Positions 11,606 through 23,600 of a DNA stretch of 37,248 bases are shown here, in pieces. Below the pieces are notes generated by a model, which was given only the letters and a program-made list of their open reading frames with translations, had not been told where the DNA came from and made no database searches. The translations under genes and the position numbers were made by a program. Every line of letters begins with the position of its first letter. Positions within the stretch are counted from its first letter, which is position 1. This DNA comes from Scenedesmus sp. ARA3. Lineage: Eukaryota > Chlorophyta > Chlorophyceae > Sphaeropleales > Scenedesmaceae. Location of the stretch: contig RWJK01001318.1 in the NCBI GenBank assembly GCA_004335835.1, positions 33,987 through 71,234 of the forward strand, read 5' to 3'.

Positions 11606-14600
11606 TCAGCCGCCAAACTTATTGCCAACCGCCGGCTGCGTGCTTGGGGCCCCGAGGATGTCTCCAATCTGGCTCTGGTCAAACCCTGCCTGCGACAAAA
11701 CCCCGGACGCATCCATCCCAGCGCCACCCAAACCCAAGCTGGCGCCATACGGGTCATCCGCACCGGCCCCAAACCCAAAGCTGGCCTGGCTTAAACCCTG
11801 CGTGTCAGGGAAGCCACTGAGCCCTAAACCCGGCAGGTTAACGCTTACGCCCGCCGCAGCAGCGCCATTTGCACCTGCGCCGCTGCTGCCGCCAGCCTGC
11901 GACATAGCCCCAGCCTGACTCATCAGGCCTGGCTGGGTGTTGAGCAGACCTGACAGGCCTGTCCCCAGCACGCCATCTCCATATCCGCCCAGCCCACCAA
12001 CCCCAAAGGAGCTCTGGCTGCTGCCAGGGGCCCCCAGGCCAAAGTCTGGCTGCGTGTTGAGCCCCAGCTGGCTGCTGCTGCTGCTGCTTTGCGGGCGGCC
12101 GCTGATGCTGCTGCTCAGCCTGCCAGGCCTGCTACTGTCAAAGCCGCCAGCAGCAGGGATGGCGTACGACGGCCCAGCAAAGGGTGAGTACCCAGGGCCG
12201 TCCATCGCCCTGAATCCTCCTGCTGCTGCTGCCGCCGGTCCTGCTGGCATCATCCCTGACAGCCCGTTCATGGCTGCTGCTGCTGCAGAGCCTGCGCCAG
12301 CTCCGGCAGCAGCTGCTGCTGCTGCTGCTGCGAGCGAGCCAGGAATAGGGTCCCCCACTCGCTCCGGGGGATGGTAGCGCCCGATTGCTCCCATGCCGCC
12401 TGCGCCGACGCCTCCCACGCCGAATGCTGCGCGGTCAAACTTGCGCTTGGGCTGACTCAGCGCGATCATGGAGGGCTTCAAGTTGGTCAACGGCCCCTCC
12501 ACCAGCAGCTCCTGCGGGAGTCAAACATTGGTCAGACACCAATCAAACGGCGGTCAAACAAAGCGCCGCACAGCAGGACGGATGGCAATGGTGACATGGG
12601 GGCTGTACTTGCTGTCTGCGGCCTTGCTGGGTGCACAAGGTGAGAAAGAGTAGGGAGACAGCAGGCGCAGGCAGCGCCCCATGCGCGCTGCTGGGTAAAA
12701 AGACAAGCAGCGCCACCGCACGCATAGCCAAAGCCAAACAAACAACCACACACAAAGCCACCCAGCAACTCACGTGCTCCTTGAAGTGGCTCAGCAGCGC
12801 GTTCCACAGCGGCTGCCGGCTGAGCACGCGCGGGTTGCCCAGCAAAATGAGCCCGTAGCGCGCGCGAGTCAGCGCCACGTTCATGCGGCGCGGGTCTGCC
12901 AGGAAGCCGATGCCGCTCTGCTCGTTGCTGCGTACACAGGACACGATGATGTAGTCCTTCTCGCGGCCCTGCAGCACGCAGCACAAAAAGCAGGGTGTGA
13001 AAACAGCCAATCACGCATGAAGCAAGAAAAAATTGGGTGTGTCCTGCAGGGGCGCGAGAAGGACTACGTCATCGTGCCCTGCGTGCGCAGCACCGCGCAT
13101 GTCCCTGGAACATGCGCGTTGCTGCGCACGCAGGGCACGATGACGTAGTCCTTCTCGCGCCCCAGCAGCACACAGCATAACAGCCAAGTGTGAGGCAACA
13201 GCCAGTCAGGTATGAACCAACAATGATTCAGGTCTAAAACACGCGCGCTGCTGCTACACAATGACCCAGTCCCTTTCAGGGCCCTGTCACCCACCTGGAA
13301 CGCGTCGACGCTGGACACCTCCACAGCCTTGTACAGATCTTGCCACAGGCATGCACACTAGAGGTTTGGCCCTAGGGTTTCGCCATGCAAGCAAGCCTCA
13401 ACAAAACCTGCCACCCACCTGGAACGCGTCGACGCTGGACACCTCGACAGCCTTGTACAGATCTTGCCGCAGCGGCCCATGCCGCAGCAGCGTGGCCACG
13501 ATGTTGGCGCGCTGCCCTTCGTACGGCGTGATGACGCCCAGCTGCGCGGGCAGCACGCCGGCTTGCAGGAAGCGCGTGAGCAGCTTCTCCACGTTGGCTG
13601 CCTCGGTGCGGTTGAGGTAGGAGGTGCCTGCAGGCGGATACAGAGGCATGTGCAGGCAGCGGATGCAGCGTAAGCTTGCAGGAAGCGCGTGAGCAGCTTC
13701 TCCACCTTCGCTGCCTCGGTGCGTTTGAGACAGGAGGTGCCTGCAGCACACGTGCACACGGTGTTACAACAGAGGCGAGGCGTCAGTGTGCATCGTGTGC
13801 TTGTCGGGCTTGTGCCAAGGGAGTGCCGGCACTGTGAGCCTACGTACTACAGGTGCCACAACTTTGAAAACTGGCATTTGATTGCGATCGAGAAACTGCT
13901 CTCACCGCTGGCGCTGATCGCCTCTGCCCCCAGCTGCACCCAGAACATCATTGGGTCGTCAGGATTGGGCCAGGGTTGTATCACCATCATAAGATTGCAC
14001 ACCAATGAGATTTCACACTATAACACCGGCAAGCCTGCCCTTACCGCTTGCGCTGATCTCCTCTGCGCCCAGCTGCACCCAGAACATCATCGGCTTGTCA
14101 GGCTTGGGCCAGGGGAAGGCCGGCGCGCCGCCGCGCCTGTCGCCAGCGCCAGCTCCGTTCTGCAGCGTGCCCTCGTAGAAGGTGTTGCTGGGAAACTCTG
14201 AGAGGCAGGGGTGCATGCGGTACTGCACCTGTTGGCGGCAGCAGATTGGCGACATAAAGAGGTTGAACAGGGACACAGTTGTTACATGCAAGCTAAGGCG
14301 CAAGCCACTACTGCTACTTGTGGAGGAAGCCGTGATCCAGGCCAGCACTGCCCCATCAACAGCCAGCGTGTTCAGCAGCAGCAGCCTCACCTGCAGCCGA
14401 ATCGGCTTCACCCCTAGCAGCCGCAGGCGCTCGAAGAGGCTCTGGCACAGCCCCGCCTCGGCCGCGCGCTTGCACATGATGACAGGCGGCAGCTGGCAGT
14501 GGTCGCCCACCAGGATGACCTGCAGGCGGCAGCAGCAGCAGTGTTTGTCAGTAATATAAGAAATATCTGCAACATTCTTAATGCCTGGAAGTACTTGAGC

Positions 14601-17600
14601 AATCATATGCAGCGCAAGGAGCCACGGAAGGCCTGGGCATAACCCGTGGTAGGGTTTACAACATCAGGTTTGGATGAGACCCTGAGCGCAACAGGGCTGC
14701 TCTGTACAGGGCAGCACAGTTCAAAATCAGATTGCGTGATGATGCAACCAAAAATGCACCCAATTCTAGTCAATCGCCTTAACCACTCGGCCATCACCGC
14801 CCCCAGAGGGTGATGCAATGGTAGAACACTTTTTCAATCGCGGTGAACAGGATTTGAACCTGTGCGGGAACTCCCAATTGATCTCAAGCAGGTGCTGCTG
14901 ATGCTGACCATCAACAGCAGGCCACCCCTTGTCTCTGTGGAAGCAAATTTTCAAAAACCGCCAGGCGATTTTCGTGGCCGGGCCGTGCCAGGCGATTTTC
15001 AGCCTAATTGACCGATAGCCCTCTTCACTCAAAACACAGTCTACTTGGCGCCACACGGCTGCCAGCTGCGCAATGGACCGCAGGGCTGCCAGCCGCCGCC
15101 CACTCCAATGGCCAGCCGCGGCAGCCGCCGGCCACCAACAGGACCAATGAAAGTTCACATTGCTCAGAATTCAGCCACAAACCGCGCCTCTCCTGCTTAG
15201 CACCAGCGGGATCAGTGCCTCCGGCTCACTGGCCTGCGTGCACTCGTCCGCACATACACAAACCATGCAGCACGCCACCAAAGTGACATGGACAGAATAT
15301 GCCTGCAGCTGCACACGCCACGCAGAGGGTCACACATGTAAGGAAACAAACAACGAGCAACAATGAAAGCCACTTGCCGCACCTGCTTTGCGCCCAGCAC
15401 CAGCGGGATCAGTGCCTCCGGCTCGCTGGCCTGCGTGCACTCGTCCACCAACACGTGCTGGAAGCGCAGCGCAGCCAGCCGCGCGTCACCAGCACCCACA
15501 CACGTGGCACACACCTGCGCAGGGGAGCAGGAGCACAGCGCAACACAGGGTGACGGCTGAGAAGTGGACGGCGAGCGGCAGCATCAGCGGCAGCAGCAGC
15601 AGCAAAGCCGCCCGATGGCACTTGCACACAACACTTGCAGGACATGAAGTTGCTTCCTGTTGCGCCATATCACACAGGGCTGTCTGCAGGGCCCCAGCCA
15701 CGAGCGCCGTCACGCGAGATCCACAGGTGCGCAGATGCTGCTGCGTGTGGCCTCCAACTCAGCAATCACTCAACATGCCTGCGTGTGTCATTCACAACAG
15801 CAGAGATAAGCATTGTTGTGGCCCCTCACCACGTCGGCGTGCGCCAGCACCTCGCCTCCAGGCTGCGCCAGTGCAGTTGCATCATCAAACGCGCATATGG
15901 CATTTCTTACGAATTCAATGTCAAACCAAAAAGTCTCTAACCAACCCGTCGCTCACCACGTCGGCGTGCGCAAGCACCTCGGCTTCCAGGCTGCGCCGCA
16001 GCTGCGCAAAGTGTCGCTCGTCCTGGCTGGTCAGCCCGCCTTTCTCCGACTTGAGCTGCCGCAGCTTGCGGAACAGCTCGCTGCCAGGCAGGTTGAGGTG
16101 CGCGACCTGCGGTGTTCAGTGTTAGAAGTAGATGCACCAGGGGCGGCAATAAACATAGCTGTCAGGCAGGTTTAGGTGCTGGACCAGCAGGTATGCCGGG
16201 TGCAGCAGGGGTAGAATGCATTGCAGCCAGAGGGGGGAATAAACGTCACAGCTGTCAAAGGCTGGGATTGACAGCACCGGTCTGACAGGCACCTACTGCG
16301 CGGCTTTACACACAGGCAGCTGCTGGTCCCACCTGGTGGTGCAGTGTGAGGTGCTCCACTGGGCTGGCCACCGCCTCCCTGCCCTGATCACTCACCCAAC
16401 CAAACCACCAACCACAGCGGTACACACTTGTCAAACACAACCCAGCCCCCACCCAGCCACGCACCTAGTGGTGCAGTGTGAGGTGCTCCACTGGGCTGGC
16501 CACCGCCTCCCTGCCCCATCATCCATCCAATCCCTCACCCTTAAACTAGTCACATGCCAGCAACACCTGGATTGATACCCCAGCCCCCAGCCACGCACCT
16601 GGTGATGCAGGGTGAGGTGCTCCACTGGGCTGGCCACCGCCTCCCTGCTCTTGGCGCACAGCCGCACCACCTTGAGCCCGGTGGCCGCAACCTTCTCAGC
16701 CAGCTGGTCCACGCCCACGTTGCTGGGCGCACACACCAGCACCTGCAGGCAAAGAGATAGGTTGTAAGCAAGCATTCAGTACAGTATTCTGGGCGAGCTA
16801 GTCCACGCCTACGTTGCTGGGAGCAGCACCTGAGGCAGTGGTGTAAATATAAACAAGCAGGCACATGCACAAGCAAGCAGGTGATCCAGCTGGTCCAAGC
16901 CCACGTTGGGGCCACACACCAGCACCTGCAGCCACAGACGACAAACCCACCTGGCTGCCCCCCGTGGTGCACAGGAGGTACAAGATAGTGGCGCTCGTGA
17001 CTGTCTTGCCCGTGCCTGCTTATGTCAAGTGCTGTAGAGCGGTAACATCAGGCCCACAATGGGTTGTGCACGGTGTGAACACATAGCGGACAAACCCACC
17101 TGGCTGCCTGCCGTGGTGCACAGGTGGTACACGATGGTGGCGCTGGTTACTGTCTTGCCCGTGCCTGGCGGGCCCTGGATGAGGCTCAGCGGCTGCTGCA
17201 GCACGCTGCGCACTGCGTGCAGCTGGCTGTGGTTGAGCTCTGGCAGGTTGGGCGCAGAGAAGCTGGCCTTGGGCAGCGGGATGCGCAGCGTGATGGGCTC
17301 CACCTGCGGATGGCGTGACACGTTGTGTTTGTCGTTGGTTGTTACATGTGCATCTTGGGCGTGTTCGGCTGCTCAATGCAACAAGTTAGGGATGCGCAGC
17401 GGGATGAGCTCCACCTGCGCAACACGGCAGATATGACAAGGGGTTTGGGAGATCAGAGTAATAGTGAACGAGCAGTGCAGCTGGCTGTGGTTCAGCTCTG
17501 GCAGGTGTGGGGCAGGGAAGCTGGCCTTAGGCAGCGGGATGCGCAGCGTGATGGGCTCCACCTGCGGATGGCGTGACATGTTGTGTTTGTTGTTGGTTGT

Positions 17601-20600
17601 TACAAGCGCATGTTGGGCGCGTTCAGGTGCTCCATGCAACAAGTAAAGGGTGCGCAGCGGGATGAGCTCCACCTGCGCAACACGGCAGATATGGAAAAGG
17701 GTTGAATGGAGAAAGGTGTTCTTGTAACAGTGCAGCTGGCTGTGGTTGAGCTCTGGCAGGTTTGGGGCAGAAAAGCTGGCCTTAGGCAGCGTGATGGGCT
17801 CCACCTGCAAACGACAACAATGCATGTCAATCAAGGTGACGTGTTATTTTTACGATTATTGTCATTTAATTTGTTTCAATTGACAAGGAAAATCTCTTCT
17901 CAAAGAACACACCTTTGCATTTGTTCTCTAGCATTTTACTGGATTGATCTGTTGGAAATTTACATACAGATCAATATCTGGCAGCTGCACGCCAGTTGAG
18001 TGCATCTTGTGTTACCGAAAAATGCCAGATATTGATCTGTATGTAAACTCAACTGGCATGCAGCTGCCACTTGCAGAATGCTGGACGCAGGACGCAGGGC
18101 AACAGACACTGCTACACACCTCGTGGCCCAGCAGGATGTGGAAGAGGTAGCCGGAGACGCATGCATCATCACCTCACCAGCATGCACAAGGCCACCAAAC
18201 AGTCACAAGCTGCTCATGCACACCTCAGACATCGCACCTCGTGGCCCAGCAGGATGTGGAAGAGGTATCCTGAGATGCTGGCGCTGTAGTCCTTGAACAG
18301 CTTGAGCGCGCCGCTCATGCGCTCAAAGCTGGTGGCCTTCCAAACAAACTCCAGGCTGAAGCCCACGCTGGTGTCCTCAGGCACCTCAGGCTTGGCCATC
18401 TCCAGGCACACCTGCACACGCAGTGCGCAATGTTGGGTTTAGCATTGTTTCAACTGACAAGGGCAGTTCAAAGGGACAAAGCCCACGCTAGTATTCTCAG
18501 GCACCTCAGGCTTGACCATCTCCAGGCACACCTATGCAAAAGAGTGTTGGGAGCATGTTTGCAGGGCAACAAACAGCACGGTTGGTAGTTGCAGGGCAGT
18601 GTCTGCAGGCTGAAGCCCACGCTGGTGTCCTCGGGCACCTCCAGCTTGGCCATCTCCAGGCACACCTGTTTAAGTTGAATGTTGAAGGAACACAGTACTG
18701 TGGCATATGCAAGAGTCGGAAAACACAGGCCAAAGCCCAGCATTCAATCATGCTGCATGCTCCCGCTATCCAGCGGCTACCTTTGGCAGCACGCTCCACC
18801 TGACAAAACACAGGACGCACAACGCATGCAACATGTCAGGCATAGCAGCTTGCAAGCAGCTGCAAGAACACGCAGCAGCAGCAGCAAGGTATGCCTTCCC
18901 CGCCACACCTCCTCGCTGCTGCCGCCTGTGATGATGACGTGGCCGGTGCCCATCAAGCTGCATGTGCACACTGTGAGCAGGCAACTCCCAACAGCTGCAA
19001 TAGCACAAGGCACCCCGCAGTACACATGACGCAACACTGCAGAAACATCGTAACACACACACATCACTTTGCAGGCAGAACACGCCGCCGCCGCAGCAGC
19101 AGCACAGTCTGCTCTCCTGCCTCACCTCCTCGCTGCTGCCGCCAGTGATGATGACGTGGCCGGTGCCCTCCCAGGCCGGCCGCCCTGAGGGGCAGCGGTG
19201 CTTCAGCCGCAGCTCATCACCCATCATCAGCTTGACCTCCACGTCGTCCTGCAGATTACAAAACAGCGGGTTGTGGTCGTATGATTGTACCCTTCAAACA
19301 CGTAGGCATGCAACAAGGTGCTGTATGGAGGCTTGAAGAGCGGGCGCCAGCATGTTACACACGGCTGCGTCGGCTGTGGCGCACCTGGGCTGAAGTGCCG
19401 CGTAAAAACACAATCGCTTATAGATACATCCATGTCAGAACGTGAGGAACTCCTTGCATGTTGTGCCAGCAATGCCATGCGCTTGCCGGGCCCTAAGGGC
19501 AGCCACAACACTGTCCGGCTCCATGGCAGCACAAATGTTCAAGTAAGCAGACACCATTCATAATCCCCAGGTTGCCACATGAACTTTGCATATTGCCTGC
19601 AACCTCCTTTAAATATGAAAGGTTTCAAGATCAGGCCGCACCTGTGGGAAGAAGAAGCAGGCCAGCTTCTTCTTGTTGAGCCCCACGTCCCAGCGCACGG
19701 TGATGTTCTCGCGCCGCTGCGCCTCCTTGCTGGCCTTGTCGTAGTCAGCCTCAAGCTTCACCAGCGGCCGGAACACCGCCTGCATTGCAGTGTTTGAACA
19801 ATGCAAGAAGAGTTTGAACACTGGTTGGTTGACGGGATACAGCTGCTGGCCTTGTTGTAGTCCGCCTCCAGTTTCACCAGCGGCCGGAACACCGCCTGCA
19901 AGTGAGTGATTGAACAGTGTAAGATAAGTTTGAATTTGACATTCCAGCCGAAATACAGCAGCTGGCGGTGTCGTACTCCGCCTCCAGCAGCAGCAGCGGC
20001 CGCAACACCACGGCGCGATTTAAAATAAAGCTGGTCTGACATCAATCGTGCGCAGCAGAAGCACGCCCAGCGCTGCACCGTGCCCAACAGCAAGTGTAGC
20101 CACACCCGCCCACCTGGTACTGCGCGGCGTCCTCGTAGCGCAGCACTGCGGGCGTGAGCTGGTTCTCAGGCTCCTCAGGCCCGCCCTCAAGGTCCTCCAG
20201 CCGCGCTTCAGGAGCAGCCTTCCACAGCTCCTCCAGCGCAGTCACCTGCATTGCCAGTACATTGCCAGTACATTGCAGCAGCAGCAGCAGCAGCAGCAGC
20301 AGCACCACAGCCAAATAATCAGTGGTCAGGTGTGCACACGGGGCAGCCTTCCGCAGCTCCTCCAGCGCAGTCACCTGCATTGCCAATATATTGCAGCAGC
20401 GGCAGCAGCGGCAGCAGCAGCAGCAGCAACGGAGCCAATAGTTCAGTGGTCAGGTGTGTATCATGAGCAGCTATCCACAGCTCCTCCAGCGCAGACATTT
20501 GTGTTGCATTGCAAAACAATGCCTACAGGGTGAGTGTGATCGGCCAACCCCACCAGGAGTGCATTATACCTGATTCACACGAGCGTGATGCTGAACCTGA

Positions 20601-23600
20601 TGCAACATGGCGTTCCGCACGGGGTCTCAGCGCACACATAAAGCAACAGCGCATTGGCTAACCGCCTCACCATCGTGAACCCTTGGCAAGGCCTGCTCAG
20701 GCTCCCCCGGGTACATATGATTCAAGCAGAATGCATCACAGCTGTGTTATTTTATTACTTGGAGTACGAATGCCTCGGGCGCCAGCCGCACCTGCTGCGG
20801 CGTGAGCCTCCTGGAGCGCAGGCGCTCCTCCTCGCTCGGCACTTTGACCATCCACGCCACAAACTGGCGGTCCTCAATGATGGGCTGCCACTGCAGGTGT
20901 GATGCACATGAAAGAGCAGGAAAGACATCCACGCAGCACACAGAATGAAGCACAGTGAATGAAGCACTGTGCATGTGCTGCAGCGCTGCCAGCAGCTATG
21001 CCGCACAGTTGCAGTGATGCAGCTGTTGCTACTGCTGCAGGCTAACTGAGCTCCCACCGCCAACAGCGGCGCTGCAGCAGTATACACCGCGCACAACAGC
21101 CAGGGCCGCAAGTCACCCCTCGGCGCCGCGCCTGAGCAGCCACTGCCACTGCTGCTGTTGCAGGATGTGTGCACGATGCCTGATGCTAGCGGATCTGTTG
21201 CAGGTGGTTCAGCCTTGTCAATGATCCTGAGGAAACGTCGTTTGCCAACCGTTACTGAGCCCGAAGCTGCTGCATCTGCTGCCGCAGCGGGCCTGTTGCA
21301 CACGGCTGGCTGCATCTGCTGCGGCTGCGGCGCTGTTGCACATCGCTGGCTGTATCTGCTGTGCCGAGATAGAGCTGTTACCGACAGCTGGTTGAGTATG
21401 CGGCGCCGGCAGGCTGTTGCAAGTGGCTGCATCTGCTGCTGCGCCGCACCTGGCTCATGTCCACGCCCAAGTCCCTGGTGGACGGGTGGTTGGGTGGAGT
21501 GTCGCGCGCCAGCAGCACCACCGTGTTGTCGCCAGCCTGCAGCCATGCACAGCAGCGCAGCGCCGCTTGAACTACATACCCGCCTGTACAGCATTGATTG
21601 CGAGACAGAGGCCGCAGCCTGCAGCTGCTGTCAACAGCGGCAACGCCTGCTGAATGCCATCAGCAGCGCTGCTGCTGCTGCCACTACTGCGCATCGCCCA
21701 CTTGGTGACAATGCCCTTGCCACTGCTGCTGTCAACATGCAGGCACCCGCAGCAATAGCATCTGATACTGCCCTGCTGGCCGCCGCCACTGCTGCTGGGG
21801 CAACTGTTGCACATAATAACACCATAGCTTCAGCACTGCGGTGCAGCCAAGGCTGTCTGTGACCCTAATGCTTTGCTGCTGCTGCTCCTGTTGTTGCTGT
21901 TGCTGCTGTGGCAATGGCATCTGCTGCTGCTGCTGCCAGTGTCACTCTGCATGAGCTTACCACCAGCACAAAGCCCAGGCTGAGCACGTTCTGCCTACTG
22001 CCCTGCTGCCGCTGCAGCTGTGCTGAAGGACAGCTCCTGTTGCTGCTGCTGCTGCTGCTGCTGCCAGTGTCACGCTGCATGAGCTCACCACCGGCACAAA
22101 GCCCAGGCTGAACACGTTCTTGTTGCCGCTGGCATAACACTCCAGCACAGCCTCGCCAAGCGGGCTGTCCCTGTGCAGCTGCACCTCCCTGCACTTCGAC
22201 TTGACCTGCACATAGGCACCATAAACAATACATGAAGCAACCACAGAGGACGTACAACGCTTGATGTACCTCAGCACGATTGCCTGGAGTGTACGATAGG
22301 CGTACAACTGCGGCAGGGCTGCACCGGCAGCGCTGCTGTGATGTGATGCTGACTGTTGTGTTGCTACATAGTGCGCCATGGGCGCTGTCGGCCGCGCTAC
22401 AGCAGTACGCTGCCATATGCACTGCCGAAGGAGCTGCGTGCACGAGCTACTGACGCAGCAGCAAGACTCCCACATATACACGCTTTCAAGCAGTTGCTGC
22501 GAGAGCTGCCGCAGCTGCATGCAGCAGCTGCCCTGTCTCACCAGGTGCACCACTATGCAGGAGCCACTGCTGCCCATGCGGCCATTGCAGAACCACTTGC
22601 CGCTGTATATGCACTTCACCACACACGAGGGGTTGTGCACGCCGCAGTACCTGCAGCGCAGCAGCAACAGCAGCAGGTAAGCAAATGTAGCAAGGCAAGC
22701 GGGTGTGCAGCCATGGCATGCCTGCAGGAAAGCCATGACAAACTGTCCAGCCTTGGACAATGGCACTCCTGCAAGCTTCAAGACTAGCTGTGCTACGTCC
22801 TAAAAGAGCTGCTTGCCTACACGCTGCAACGCGAACACAGCCACATCCCCTCAGCATCTGATGGTAATACTGCAACCTCAGCGCTCAAGGTAACTTCACA
22901 CTGGCAGGAGCAGTGCAGCTGCTGCTCTGCGCCTGGCTGCTGCATTTGGTTTGAGCTGGATGGCACAATCAACTTGGGATGACTGGTGCTGTTGCTACTG
23001 CTACTGCTACTGCTGCGGTTCATACACAGCTACTCACGCGCAGGCCCACTCTGGCAGCTGCTCTGGCGTGTGTGTGCTGGAGGCTTCATCAAAGCCATCA
23101 TCAAAGCGCAGCTGCAAGCAGCAGGAGCAAGGTGCAGCAGAGCCTGAGCAGCCATTGCACTGATGCATGACGCTGCAGCTTGCAGGAACTTCGTGAAGCA
23201 TAGTGTGACAGTGTTCGGCTGCTGTACCTTGATAAGTCAAAGCAGCGAGTTGCTGTGCTGCTGTGTTGCGAGCTGTTGCTGCCAACACCCGCACTTGGCA
23301 AGTCACCTAGCCGCTTGCAGGAACTGCCCTCACAAGCTGCCTAACACACAGCAGCAGCTCGCAGCGGTTATCCGCCGGTGTGATATAACCTATAAAGCTG
23401 ATATAACCTATAGAGCTGCAGGACAACTGCAAGCTGCTAGATGTGTGTCATGCACACCTGCTCTACGCCTGCTGCGATGCCATCTGCAAAACCGGTGTTG
23501 ATGCCCTGCAGCTGGCAGCAGCAGAGGCAAGGCTGGTCTGTTGAGCGGTGGTGCAGGCTGCGCGCGCATGCGCCCATTAAAGGCTCTTCAGCATACGATG

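Noticed and set aside
12774..13148. A + strand frame containing [14 protein letters not shown]
   Set aside because: This is the inverted arm of the exon 18 repeat, not a separate helicase gene.
14764..14800. Reading the 5' half alone as a truncated tRNA-Ser pseudogene
   Set aside because: Its exact partner lies 38 nt upstream on the same strand with perfect complementarity and a terminator after the 5' half, which fits a permuted gene far better.
14764..14882. Two neighbouring ordinary tRNA-Ser genes with long introns
   Set aside because: I searched the flanks by eye: no D-arm half precedes 14882 and no T-arm half follows 14764 on the - strand, and a T5 stop follows the 5' half.
20277..20430. 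Possible CRISPR-like array from repeated CAG blocks and exon copies
   Set aside because: Simple triplet repeats and diverged exon-end copies in a eukaryotic intron; no constant repeat with unique spacers.
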